A DNA stretch of 64,000 nt from Lachnospiraceae bacterium OM04-12BH (lineage in GTDB: Bacteria > Bacillota > Clostridia > Lachnospirales > Lachnospiraceae), in NCBI GenBank assembly GCA_003490145.1, contig QULQ01000010.1:55088-119087 (forward strand), written 5' to 3'. Position 1 is the first letter of the stretch; each line of letters begins with the position of its first letter. Positions 17,892-26,499 of the stretch are shown here, piece by piece. The notes under the pieces were generated by a model. The model saw only the letters and a program-made list of their open reading frames with translations, had not been told where the DNA came from and ran no database searches. Position numbers and translations under genes: made by a program.

Positions 17892-18191
17892 TTAATCAAA
17901 TCTGGCATTCGCCATTTCAAATTCCTTGATCAATCCCCGCAATAACTTGGTCTGTTCATCTGTCAGTACAGAACTTTTTATCATTCTGTCATCGGACAGA
18001 CCAAGGAGATAATCTGCGGAAACATTGAAAATCTGGCATATATTTACCAATACTTCCAAAGAGGGATATTTTGTTCCCTGTTCATAGGCAGAAATGGAGC
18101 CCTTTACCAAACCAAGACGATTTGCCAACTGCTCCTGTGTCATTTTCTTTTCTGTTCGAAGTTCTCTAATTTTTTCGCCCATGAAAATCAT
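17892..18191 (-). CDS. XRE/Cro-family transcriptional regulator
   Basis: About 99 aa. HTH_3 domain: MGEKIRELRTEKKMTQEQLA, then GLVKGSISAYEQGTKYPSLE and the typical NVSADYLLGLSDD. A short acidic helical tail follows. The ATG at 18191 has GGGAG 9 bases upstream; an internal ATG at 18182 is an alternative. Such proteins repress their own and nearby genes. Its target may be the neighbouring nitroreductase (inference). Confidence 0.85.
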   Translation of the reverse strand: MIFMGEKIRELRTEKKMTQEQLANRLGLVKGSISAYEQGTKYPSLEVLVNICQIFNVSADYLLGLSDDRMIKSSVLTDEQTKLLRGLIKEFEMANARFD

Positions 18192-18297
18192 ATCTGCTGT
18201 CTCCCATACTTTTATAGTATAATCAGCTGGTAAACTGGAAGAAATTATTCCCAAACTTTTTAATTAACATAATATGCACATTATTTTCTGCCCTCAC

Positions 18298-18336
18298 AGC
18301 AGCCGTTATTATCTCAAAGTAATAGCGGCTGTTTTC
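18298..18336 (+). terminator. Hairpin resembling the toxin-module antisense terminator
   Basis: AGCCGTTATTA and TAATAGCGGCT with an 8-base loop, followed by GTTTTC. The sequence closely resembles the antisense-RNA terminators of the three toxin modules (AGCCGTCATTATT...AATGGCGGCTATTTTC in copy 2). It may be the relic of a fourth module; no toxin frame remains. Confidence 0.45.
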
Positions 18337-18359
18337 TTGCCATCCCGTTTTCACAATGC

Positions 18360-18385
18360 TACTATAAATAGTATAAAGTTATACT
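18360..18385 (+). promoter_or_regulatory. Two overlapping inverted repeats in the nitroreductase promoter
   Basis: TACTATAAATAGTA (18360-18373) overlaps AGTATAAAGTTATACT (18370-18385), just upstream of AGGAGG and the nitroreductase ATG. The layout fits an operator for an HxlR/MarR- or XRE-type repressor. Confidence 0.5.
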
Positions 18386-18404
18386 TGAACAGGAGGTATT
18401 TTCA

Positions 18405-18929
18405 ATGAATACAGATTTACTAACACTCATGGAAACAAGAAGAAGTGTGCGCCGCTTCAAGCCTGACATGATTCCCTCTGATGTCATTGATCAGATCATT
18501 AAGGCCGGCACCTATGCAGCCACAGGTATGAACAGACAGTCACCCATTATCATAGCTGTTACAAATAAGGAAATGCGGGACAGACTTTCCAGAATGAATG
18601 CAAAGATCATGGGAAGTGACAAAGATCCCTTCTACGGTGCTCCCGTTGTCCTCATTGTTCTCGCTAAAAAGGAAGCACCGACCCACGTTTACGATGGCAG
18701 CCTTGTCATGGGCAATCTGATGCTGGCAGCACATGCACTGGATATCGGAAGCTGCTGGATCCACAGAGCCAAAGAAGAATTTGAATCCGCGGAAGGCCAG
18801 AAAATTCTGAAGGATCTCGGCATCGAAGGTGAATACGAAGGAATCGGCCACTGTGTCCTCGGTTATGTTGACGGAGAGTACCCCGCTACGCATCCCCGCA
18901 AGGACAACTGGGTCTATTACGTGAAATAA
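18405..18929 (+). CDS. Nitroreductase-family flavoprotein
   Basis: 174 aa FMN-dependent oxidoreductase. It opens with the signature METRRSVRRFKPD, has the FMN-contact region ATGMNRQSP and the C-terminal GHCVLGYVDG. Full family length. It reduces nitro compounds, quinones or similar electrophiles with NAD(P)H in the cytoplasm. AGGAGG lies 9 bases upstream. Probably redox- or xenobiotic-regulated through the adjacent inverted repeats. Confidence 0.92.
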   Translation: MNTDLLTLMETRRSVRRFKPDMIPSDVIDQIIKAGTYAATGMNRQSPIIIAVTNKEMRDRLSRMNAKIMGSDKDPFYGAPVVLIVLAKKEAPTHVYDGSLVMGNLMLAAHALDIGSCWIHRAKEEFESAEGQKILKDLGIEGEYEGIGHCVLGYVDGEYPATHPRKDNWVYYVK

Positions 18930-18967
18930 TGATACTTTTTAGCCTGATACAACCAGAAAAACGGTAC

Positions 18968-19777
18968 TTACTCAAACAAATACGCATATTTCTTCATCTG
19001 GGAGAGAAGAATATCCCTTACCCGGTTCTTCTCTTCCGGAGAATATATGCTGATCTTATCAAGCAGATCATTCACATCTTTCGCACGAAAATGGAACTTC
19101 AAATGATTCCCATACAGTTTTTCTGCCAGATCAAGCTGCTCATCAAAATCTGAACTGATCGTCTTTGCCCGGACTTCCTTCATCTGCAGATATACATCTT
19201 TTCCCAGTGGATAATCTAATGATGTATCTGCCAGCAGGCCTGCTCCATTGTCAAAAATTGGACTGTAGGCAAACTCCCCATCCCCGTTCATCATGATAGC
19301 AATATTATGAGTGTGACGATCCTCATTCAGGAAAAAAGCATCTATGGTAAACAGCTTATTCATATATGCACCAAAATCAGGAAGCTTTGTGACCCGTTCT
19401 ACCTGTTCCACCAAAAAAGTCAGTCTTTTCTCTGGCTCCTGGATTTTGAAAACAGACTGATAAAGACTCTGTCCAAAAAAAGTTTTAAACAGCCTTTCCA
19501 GCGTAATCAACTGCCATCCTTCCCTCAGAAAATTATTACTCATCACCCCGGAATAAACTGATGCTTTATACTTGACCTGTTCAGGCTCATACAGGACAAA
19601 CTCATCCTGACGCAGAGAAGATTTCATCAGGAGATGCGAGATCATATATTCTGCAAGCCCCTCATATCCGGTATAATCTGCTTTATACCATATTCCGTTG
19701 TTTTCCCATTTTAACTGATTTCCCTTGGAAGACTGTCTGTTATTCTGTCTTTCATCCTGCTCAAAAAGTTCTACCAT
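18968..19777 (-). CDS. HipA-like kinase (toxin of a HipBA-type pair)
   Basis: 269 aa. It has the catalytic core of HipA-C kinases: the loop FFLNEDRHTHNIAI (Asp153, Asn158) and the metal motif FDNGAG (Asp176). A short N-terminal region contains KADYTGYEGLAEYMISHLL in place of the full HipA N-domain. It is shorter than E. coli HipA (about 440 aa) and closer to short stand-alone HipA-like proteins. Known HipA proteins phosphorylate aminoacyl-tRNA synthetases and cause dormancy; the target here is unknown. It lies 13 bases after the HTH gene on the same strand, as expected for an antitoxin-toxin operon. Confidence 0.82.
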   Translation of the reverse strand: MVELFEQDERQNNRQSSKGNQLKWENNGIWYKADYTGYEGLAEYMISHLLMKSSLRQDEFVLYEPEQVKYKASVYSGVMSNNFLREGWQLITLERLFKTFFGQSLYQSVFKIQEPEKRLTFLVEQVERVTKLPDFGAYMNKLFTIDAFFLNEDRHTHNIAIMMNGDGEFAYSPIFDNGAGLLADTSLDYPLGKDVYLQMKEVRAKTISSDFDEQLDLAEKLYGNHLKFHFRAKDVNDLLDKISIYSPEEKNRVRDILLSQMKKYAYLFE

Positions 19778-19790
19778 CCCATTCCCCCAT

Positions 19791-20339
19791 CTAACGTTCT
19801 ATCTGGATCCAGAAATCATCCTCTGCCATTCTGCCCGCTGTCTTTTCTATGATCATAAGGGGGTCATAAAACGGCAGATCCAAATCCTGTAACACCAGTT
19901 TCATTTTATCCCTGCTGGCAGGAAAACATCTGGATTCCAGAAATTCTTCATACATCCTGTAGTCCGGATCCTCTACTTTACCAAATGCCCTGAACATAAG
20001 CTTATCCGTGTAATTGACAATGCGCACCCTCTGTTCCATTTCATTGACATCGATCAGTGTACAGGGCTTCTGCCGGTACATATACCAAAGTCTGAGAGGA
20101 TACTCCCTTTTCGGAATCTGAAGCTGTTTTGGATAATCCGTATAACGATCCAGCATCTGAAGAAGCAAAACTACAGGCCCTGTAATATTCTCCTTACTGG
20201 TTTCCCAGCGCTCTACTGTTGATTTTGCACAACAGATCAGTTCCGCAAACTCCCTTTGTGTCAGCTTCAGGCGTTTACGCAAAGCCCTGATCTCTTCTGC
20301 AGTTGTGTACGCCGGTACTGCAAAAAGCCTTTCTTTCAT
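19791..20339 (-). CDS. HTH antitoxin-like partner of the HipA-like kinase
   Basis: 182 aa. An N-terminal HTH of the XRE type (IRALRKRLKLTQREFAELI, then CAKSTVERWETSK) is followed by a C-terminal region of about 110 residues with no family I recognise. That region is much longer than the tail of HipB. The ATG at 20339 has GGAGG 5 bases upstream; the frame's earlier TTG at 20351 overlaps that site. It precedes the kinase gene in one operon and is preceded by a large inverted repeat over the promoter, fitting self-repression. Confidence 0.78.
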   Translation of the reverse strand: MKERLFAVPAYTTAEEIRALRKRLKLTQREFAELICCAKSTVERWETSKENITGPVVLLLQMLDRYTDYPKQLQIPKREYPLRLWYMYRQKPCTLIDVNEMEQRVRIVNYTDKLMFRAFGKVEDPDYRMYEEFLESRCFPASRDKMKLVLQDLDLPFYDPLMIIEKTAGRMAEDDFWIQIER

Positions 20340-20358
20340 ATGTCCCTCCAAAGAGAAA

Positions 20359-20409
20359 AACCATTAAAATGAGTGTTTTTTCTTTTATTTTACCCTCATT
20401 TTAATGGTT
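20359..20409. promoter_or_regulatory. 15-bp perfect inverted repeat, operator of the HipA-like operon
   Basis: AACCATTAAAATGAG at 20359-20373 and its exact complement CTCATTTTAATGGTT at 20395-20409, 21 bases apart. The distal arm contains the -10 element. The layout suggests looping or paired binding by the HTH protein. Confidence 0.75.
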
Positions 20410-20426
20410 CTAATCATTTCCGTCAA
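20398..20426 (-). promoter_or_regulatory. Promoter of the HTH-HipA operon
   Basis: On the minus strand TTGACG, 17 bases, TAAAAT. The -10 lies wholly within one arm of the inverted repeat, so bound repressor would block RNA polymerase. Confidence 0.7.
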
Positions 20427-20549
20427 TATTTATTCTTCCATCCACCAGCTCCAGTGCGCCGCATCGGGCTGTGGATCGTCTGAAATAAATCTGTACTCAT
20501 TTCCTTTCCTCCTGTGCCGGATCAGATATTCTAAATCCTGCCGGCATTT
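20427..20549 (-). other. Gap downstream of the GPH transporter with broken short frames
   Basis: Directly after the transporter stop there is a short minus-strand frame (MPAGFRISDPAQEERK) with a stop. Shifting by one base continues as EYRFISDDPQPDAAHWSWW to a stop near 20433. This may be a frameshifted small protein or chance. No RNA gene or terminator is clear. Confidence 0.25.
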
Positions 20550-21974
20550 TTAACTTCCTGCTTTCATTTCACCTACCATTCTATCATATTCTTCCTCGCT
20601 GATCCTGTATTTTTTACGGATCAGCAGATAGGCCACTAGCAGCGTCTGTACCGGTATCAGCACCATTCCAAGCCTTAAGGCAAAGGTCTGCCATGGCTGT
20701 ACTGCCGCGATTGCTTCATTTGCCTGACTGAGTGCACTTTCACTGGTCAGTGTTCCTTTCCCGACTTCGATCTCCAGTTCGGAGATCCCCTGACTTGTCA
20801 CATAGATCCCACTGAGGATCAGTACCAGTGCAGAGATTCCCTGATTCAGTGCTCCGGCAAGCTTCACGCTGAAGGAACGGACTGCCGAAATCACACTGTC
20901 ATGTCGTTCCGAAAACCGGTATTCATCATATTCTATGGTATTATTCAGCATTACGATCACAACCAGATTATAAAGTCCCTGGAAAAAAAAGATACCAAAT
21001 CCTACAGCATTCAGCAGGATCAGATTTTTCGGCAGTACATAACCGAATCCAAGCAGAAGAATATACCCTGCTGTAACTGCTGCCATACAGATCTTCAGTA
21101 TCTTCATCCGACTGCATTTACTGGACAGAAAAGCATACAATGCCTGTGAAGTCAACGTTCCCAGTCCATACATCACCGTAAACAGAAAGATCAGATTTCC
21201 ACTGTCTGAATATCCAAATTCAAAGTAAAAGAAATTAACACCAAAAATAATCAGCAGATTACTTCCCACATTAAACAGAAGAGATGCTGTTCCGATCACT
21301 TTCAGCTGGTCATTTCTGTTAAACACCTGAAACATGCCCTTTAAAGAAAGTTTTTCTGCCTGATCTGTGCGTTCCTGTTCCTTCACGCCAAGCACAACAA
21401 GCGTCTGAAAGGCGATAAAGCCAAGTCCTACGATCAGGGCGATCACCCGGTAGGCCTTTACCGCATTTCCAGCGATCACCGTAGGCACGATACCGGCTAC
21501 CGAAAACTGTCCGATGCAGATAAAGACACTCATCAGCGTCACCAGAGTATCTCTCACCTTCGGATCACTGCTGAGGCTGGGCAGCATTCCCCAGTAGGCA
21601 ATATCATTCATGGTATAAGTCATGCCCCAGAGAAGGTATCCGATTGCAAAAAAGGCTACAAATCCCCAGCCCTGCGGCCTTAAAGTAAATAACCCGATGA
21701 TAACCAGTGCATTCAGACAGGCTCCCGTCAGGATCCATGGCTTGAATTTTCCCCATTTGAAATGACAGTTTTCAATGATAATTCCCATCAGAAGATCATT
21801 CACCGCATCCCAGATCAGGCAGGCCACAATACCTGCCGATATGACGAAAAACTGAGCCACAGTCAGCTTCATAGTATACTGCACATATGTCATCAGATAC
21901 ATGCTGACCAGCGCATACGCCGCATCCCTTCCGGTTGCTCCAACACAATACGACCACTTTGTCCTTTTATCCAT
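20550..21974 (-). CDS. GPH-family sugar:cation symporter (MelB/XynP-like)
   Basis: 474 aa, 12 TM segments. Family signs are the N-terminal YCVGATGRDAAYALVSMYL, WDAVNDLLMG in TM2-3 (cation/sugar Asp) and KPWILTG after TM3. It imports oligosaccharides or glycosides with Na+ or H+. The ATG at 21974 has AGAAGGGG 8 bases upstream; a GTG three codons earlier is less likely. It follows the second GH3 gene by 21 bases on the same strand, so uptake and hydrolysis form one operon under the AraC regulator at 24517. Confidence 0.9.
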   Translation of the reverse strand: MDKRTKWSYCVGATGRDAAYALVSMYLMTYVQYTMKLTVAQFFVISAGIVACLIWDAVNDLLMGIIIENCHFKWGKFKPWILTGACLNALVIIGLFTLRPQGWGFVAFFAIGYLLWGMTYTMNDIAYWGMLPSLSSDPKVRDTLVTLMSVFICIGQFSVAGIVPTVIAGNAVKAYRVIALIVGLGFIAFQTLVVLGVKEQERTDQAEKLSLKGMFQVFNRNDQLKVIGTASLLFNVGSNLLIIFGVNFFYFEFGYSDSGNLIFLFTVMYGLGTLTSQALYAFLSSKCSRMKILKICMAAVTAGYILLLGFGYVLPKNLILLNAVGFGIFFFQGLYNLVVIVMLNNTIEYDEYRFSERHDSVISAVRSFSVKLAGALNQGISALVLILSGIYVTSQGISELEIEVGKGTLTSESALSQANEAIAAVQPWQTFALRLGMVLIPVQTLLVAYLLIRKKYRISEEEYDRMVGEMKAGS

Positions 21975-21995
21975 TTTCCCCACCCCTTCTGTTCT

Positions 21996-24383
21996 TTAGC
22001 CGAATAAGAGCTTACAGACTGCCCTGCCTTTCTTTCCGTTTGCTGATAATACGATTGCTTCTGCCAGACGGTATGGCAGGACACCACCGCTCTGGCAGGA
22101 AACACAGTCTATGGTTCCATCTCTTATCCCTTCAAGCATCATCATGACCTCCGGATCATCTGCTGGCTTTCCGGGAAACAGAATGCCTACTGCTTTCTCT
22201 GCCAGCTTCAGAAATCCTCTGGACATGCCAGAGCGCTCCGAAAGCTGCCGCAGGGAATGATACATGGTATAGCTCCCCGGTTCTGCCCTGTCAAAATGAC
22301 TTGTTTCCCTGCCATAGAGTCTCAGAAACTGCTTATGGGAAATCTCCTGGATCCTGACTGCCGGATCAAAATACTCAAAAACAAGCTCCCTATCATCCCG
22401 CTCATAAGAAACTCCCTTCACGGCAAGAGATGCCGATAACCGGACATCCTGACTGGACGCTGCCACCAGAATCTGATATTCTCCGGATGGCATGAGGAAC
22501 TTCTGCATTTTCTCATCATAAACAGAAAAGCTTCCCTCATCCAGACTGACACTGACCTGTTTCGACTCTCCCGGCAAAAGTTCTGTTTTGATAAAGCCCT
22601 TCAGTTCCTTTTCTGCCCTGAGATAATGACACCCTGTGGGATTTTTCACATAAATCTGTGCCGTTTCTGCACCCTTCCTGTTTCCGGTATTGGTGATCGT
22701 GAAGCTTACTTTCATTTCTTCGCCGGTGAACAGATCCTTTTCCAGCTTCAGATCAGAATAGGCAAAAGCCGTATAGGACAGCCCAAATCCGAAGGGATAA
22801 CACACCGGTATCCGATAACAGTCATAATAACGATATCCGGTAAAAATACTCTCCCGGTACTCCACATCATCACTTCCTGTGGCAAAGGTATTTCTGCAGG
22901 GTGTGTCATCCACAGAAAGAGGGAAAGTTTCCGCCAGTTTTCCACAGGGATTCTCTTCTCCATACAGCAGTTGTACACAAGCCTCCCCTGCTGCCTCTCC
23001 TGCCAGATACATATGTAAAATAGCCCTCATCCTGTCCGCACAGGCGATCCGGTAAGGCGCTCCCCCGAAGGAAACAAACACAATATTTTTATTTACACGG
23101 TAAAGCTTCTCCAGCAGTTTTTTCTGATTTTCCGGCATTTCCAGCGTTTTTCTGTCGTACCCTTCCCCCTCTGTCCGGTCTGTCAGACCGCCAAAGAAAA
23201 GAACCAGATCACTGTCCTTTGCAAGCTCTTCTGCTTCTTTCTCAAGTTCAGGAAGTTCTTTTTCTGTCCTGCTGTCATAACCTGCTGCATAGGAAATATT
23301 TTCGTTATATTCTTTCAGGATCTCTGCGGCACTTCTTACCGGCATGGTATTGATATGACTGCTTCCTCCGCCCTGGAAACGCATCTTTTCTGCCAGTTCC
23401 CCGATTACGGCTATCTTTAACTTTTCACCTTTCTTAAGAGGCAGAACACCGTCATTTTTAAGTAGAACTGCACTTTGGCAGGCTATTTTCCGGGCAAGGT
23501 CATGGTGCCCTGAAATATCCCATTTTTCTTTCTTTTTCCTGTAAGGAACCGCATACCTTTCTGCCAGCTTCTGTATCCTGCCTGCTGCCTGCAGGATCAT
23601 TTCTTGTGAGATCTCTCTCTTTTTCAATGCTCTCACCAGTTTTTTTCTGTGGTGTCCGCGGCTGTCTGGCATCTCCAGATCCATCCCGGCCCAGAGTGAT
23701 CCCGGCAGATCTGCGCAGGCACCCCAGTCGGAAATGATAACACCGTCAAATCCCCATTCCTCTCTCAGGATCTCTGTCAGAAGTCTTCTATTTTCACAGG
23801 CATACTTTCCATTCAGCCGGTTATAAGAGGCCATCACTGTCGCCGGTTTTGCCTTCTTTACGATATGTTCAAAGGCCAGCAGATAAATTTCCCTAAGCGC
23901 TCTTTCATCAATCTGACTGTTCGCCGTCTGTCTGTGGGTTTCCTGATTATTTCCCGCAAAGTGCTTCAGACTGACCGCAATTCCTTCTTTCTGTACAGCC
24001 TTCACATAGGCTTCTCCCAGTGCTCCTGACAGAAATGGATCTTCACTGAAATATTCAAAATTCCTGCCACAGAGCGGAGAACGTTTATGATTCACACCCG
24101 GTCCAAGCAATACTGAAATATCCTCATTCCAGGCTTCCCTGGCAATGGCCTGCGCCATCTCTGCCACAAGTGCCGGATCAAAGCTGCAGGCAACTGCACT
24201 GGCTGTCGGGAAACAGGTAGCTGCTTTACTGTTATTGTTCTGTCTGACCTTTTCTTCCTGCTTTCTGAGTCCATGCGGACCATCTGAAAGATGGAGTGAC
24301 GGAAGCTTTCCTCCGCAGGAATCTGTATGCCACATCCCCCTGCCGGTCACAAGCCGGATCGCATCCTTTAATTCCAGTTTCAT
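21996..24383 (-). CDS. Beta-glucosidase-type glycoside hydrolase family 3, second copy
   Basis: 795 aa, cytoplasmic. Same order of motifs as the enzyme at 12574: HLSDGPHGLRKQ near 32, GRNFEYFSEDPF, KHFAGNNQE near 140, the nucleophile Asp219 in GVIISDWGACAD, GGGSSHINTM and FPFGFGLSYTAF. A further C-terminal helical tail of about 120 residues ends in a cysteine-containing stretch (DCVSCQSGG). The ATG at 24383 follows AGAGG by 8 bases; a GTG at 24392 is an alternative. First gene of the GH3-GPH operon, divergent from an AraC regulator. Confidence 0.9.
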   Translation of the reverse strand: MKLELKDAIRLVTGRGMWHTDSCGGKLPSLHLSDGPHGLRKQEEKVRQNNNSKAATCFPTASAVACSFDPALVAEMAQAIAREAWNEDISVLLGPGVNHKRSPLCGRNFEYFSEDPFLSGALGEAYVKAVQKEGIAVSLKHFAGNNQETHRQTANSQIDERALREIYLLAFEHIVKKAKPATVMASYNRLNGKYACENRRLLTEILREEWGFDGVIISDWGACADLPGSLWAGMDLEMPDSRGHHRKKLVRALKKREISQEMILQAAGRIQKLAERYAVPYRKKKEKWDISGHHDLARKIACQSAVLLKNDGVLPLKKGEKLKIAVIGELAEKMRFQGGGSSHINTMPVRSAAEILKEYNENISYAAGYDSRTEKELPELEKEAEELAKDSDLVLFFGGLTDRTEGEGYDRKTLEMPENQKKLLEKLYRVNKNIVFVSFGGAPYRIACADRMRAILHMYLAGEAAGEACVQLLYGEENPCGKLAETFPLSVDDTPCRNTFATGSDDVEYRESIFTGYRYYDCYRIPVCYPFGFGLSYTAFAYSDLKLEKDLFTGEEMKVSFTITNTGNRKGAETAQIYVKNPTGCHYLRAEKELKGFIKTELLPGESKQVSVSLDEGSFSVYDEKMQKFLMPSGEYQILVAASSQDVRLSASLAVKGVSYERDDRELVFEYFDPAVRIQEISHKQFLRLYGRETSHFDRAEPGSYTMYHSLRQLSERSGMSRGFLKLAEKAVGILFPGKPADDPEVMMMLEGIRDGTIDCVSCQSGGVLPYRLAEAIVLSANGKKGRAVCKLLFG

Positions 24384-24481
24384 ACGCAGCACCTCTCTTC
24401 TTATTTCTTTTTCTTTCCGTATCAGCGACTCTTCTATCTTTACTTTATCCTGTCTTTCTGCTGCATAATATCATAAATCCG

Positions 24482-24510
24482 TTGTATATATCATTTTTCC
24501 GGTATAAAAT
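24482..24510 (+). promoter_or_regulatory. Promoter placing transcription start at the AraC ATG
   Basis: TTGTAT, 17 bases, TAAAAT, ending only 6 bases before the ATG at 24517. Normal spacing to the +1 would make the mRNA leaderless. No ribosome binding site precedes the ATG. Confidence 0.5.
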
Positions 24511-24516
24511 AAAGCT

Positions 24517-25278
24517 ATGAAAAAAGAAACTGTATCCTCCGGATCCAACTACAGAATTGAAATGCTTCCCAGGTACAAAAACGCACTGTTTGAGCAGCGG
24601 GAATCTGGCATGACACACTCCTCCTTTGCGCTGGAATATGCCCTGTACCATGCTATTCAGGCCGGGGATGAGGCCAGACTCATGCAGACCATTTCCGACT
24701 ATTTTAATCATGGATTTATTATTGGACGAATGTCCCTGAATGAAGCAAGACAGTGGAAATACTGGGCGGTTTCCGTCGTTGCCATTGCGATCCACTATGC
24801 AATCCTTGGCGGTCTTGACGAAACCGATGCCTATAATCTCAGTGATGCCTATATCCAGACTCTGGATTCTCTCTCTTCCATGCAGGAAGCGCTTTCCTAT
24901 TTACAGGAAAAAGCGCTGGACCTTGTGCGTGCTGTCCATGCCGCCAGAAGCAAAAACGCACTTTCTCCCAAGATCCGAAAGTGCGTCCACTATATCCATA
25001 TCCACTTACATGAAAAGATCACAGTCCATACCCTGGCTTCCTATGTCGGGCTGTCTGATGATTATCTGTCTGTTCTGTTTAAAAAGGAAACCGGAACCTC
25101 TGTCCATTCCTATATTCTGGACAAGCGTCTTCAGGCAGCGCTCCCCATGCTGAAGGAAGGCCTTCCCTGCGAACAGGTCGCCTACCATCTGGCTTTCTGC
25201 AGCCAGTCCCATTTTATCTCCTGTTTCAGAGAGAAGTACGGCATAACTCCTGCCAGATATCTGCAGCAGCAGGAATAA
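24517..25278 (+). CDS. AraC-family regulator of the GH3-GPH operon
   Basis: 253 aa, with the same architecture as the regulator at 15044. The N-terminal helical domain carries GGLDETDAYNLSDAYIQTLD, close to GGMDPETAYNISDLFIQEMD there. Two C-terminal HTH motifs follow (ITVHTLASYVGLSDDYLSV and CEQVAYHLAFCSQSHFIS). It has no Shine-Dalgarno sequence. An internal ATG at 24562 also lacks one. It probably activates the divergent GH3-transporter operon. Confidence 0.9.
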   Translation: MKKETVSSGSNYRIEMLPRYKNALFEQRESGMTHSSFALEYALYHAIQAGDEARLMQTISDYFNHGFIIGRMSLNEARQWKYWAVSVVAIAIHYAILGGLDETDAYNLSDAYIQTLDSLSSMQEALSYLQEKALDLVRAVHAARSKNALSPKIRKCVHYIHIHLHEKITVHTLASYVGLSDDYLSVLFKKETGTSVHSYILDKRLQAALPMLKEGLPCEQVAYHLAFCSQSHFISCFREKYGITPARYLQQQE

Positions 25279-25316
25279 AGGCTTCCCGTCCGATCACAGC
25301 CCTGTCCGGAAACCTT

Positions 25317-26489
25317 TTACTCTGCAGATCTGCAGAGACTCTTCGGTTTTACTATACAGCAAAGCCCAGGGAGCAATCCCATCACTGCCGCCAGACAGAA
25401 GGCCTCATGCAGTCCAAACCGGTTCACAAGTAACGTCCAGAATGTTCCCGATACGATCAGTGAAAAATCAATGGCAAGCAGAAAAATGATATTTACTTTT
25501 CCATATAATTCTTCCGGCACCACTGATAACATTTTGATATGAAACACACTCATGAAAATACCGGATGCCACGCCGCCCAATATTCCACCGGAAATCATCA
25601 TAATACCCGTACAGACAGATTCAGCCGCCAGACAGCATAAAATCCCTGCCACATACAGGATACAGCCTGTCATCACAAACCGTCTGAATCCCATCTTTCG
25701 CAGCAGCGCAGGAATACCGATCCGGATAACCAGCATTGCTGCAGTCACTACCATAAGAAAAACAGATGCCAGCTCCAGTCTTCCCATCTGCTTTGCATAA
25801 ATGGGAACCAATACGTTGAAAATACTGGTCAGGATCTGGGAAAAGAAAAACAGCAAAAACAGGCCGCCAATAAATGGAATCCATTTCTTTACTTCTGATC
25901 CCGAAGTCTCTTTTGAAAATCCCTGAAATGCCCCTACTGCTTCTTCTGTCTTCGGACACAGGATAACAGCACACGCAGCACAGATCAGAACCAGAAGACA
26001 GATCAGTAAAAAAGCTTTCTGCTCTGCCATGCCGGCATATATACGCAGTGCAAGCGGATTCCCGATCAATGTCGCAAACGTCGTGATCATTCCATAATTA
26101 CTGATCTTTCCTGACAGCTGGCCTTTGGAATAACCTGTGATCAGGATCGGAGAGGCTGACGCAGCAAAGCTGAATCCTATACCCTGTACCATCCTGAAAA
26201 AGGATACCCAGACAGCAACCGGACAGAATGGATGCCAGAATCCTCCAAGTAAATAACCAATACTGGCAAATATGGTGATACCCATTCCTGCTCTTACCAG
26301 TATTCTCGACTCTACAGGACGATGAAGCAGCAAAAAAGCCTTGCCAGTCAGTGTCCCAACTGCAAAAATACTGAGATGCATCCCTGCTCCAAGTACAGAA
26401 TGATTAATATCCGTAAAATATACCCCAAGTACAGCTGTTAATAACTGATTGGTAATACTGATCATAAACACAGTCACGACTGCTGCCAT
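25317..26489 (-). CDS. MFS transporter
   Basis: 390 aa, about 12 TM segments of the MFS_1 type, with loops such as RPVESRILVR between TM2 and TM3. Its start is 11 bases after the LacI stop on the same strand, so the regulator and carrier are one operon. No C-terminal additions. Direction and substrate are unknown; drug/sugar-efflux-like MFS proteins look similar. It is convergent with the AraC gene, and no hairpin is evident in the 38-base gap. Confidence 0.85.
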   Translation of the reverse strand: MAAVVTVFMISITNQLLTAVLGVYFTDINHSVLGAGMHLSIFAVGTLTGKAFLLLHRPVESRILVRAGMGITIFASIGYLLGGFWHPFCPVAVWVSFFRMVQGIGFSFAASASPILITGYSKGQLSGKISNYGMITTFATLIGNPLALRIYAGMAEQKAFLLICLLVLICAACAVILCPKTEEAVGAFQGFSKETSGSEVKKWIPFIGGLFLLFFFSQILTSIFNVLVPIYAKQMGRLELASVFLMVVTAAMLVIRIGIPALLRKMGFRRFVMTGCILYVAGILCCLAAESVCTGIMMISGGILGGVASGIFMSVFHIKMLSVVPEELYGKVNIIFLLAIDFSLIVSGTFWTLLVNRFGLHEAFCLAAVMGLLPGLCCIVKPKSLCRSAE

Positions 26490-26499
26490 ATAAACTCCC

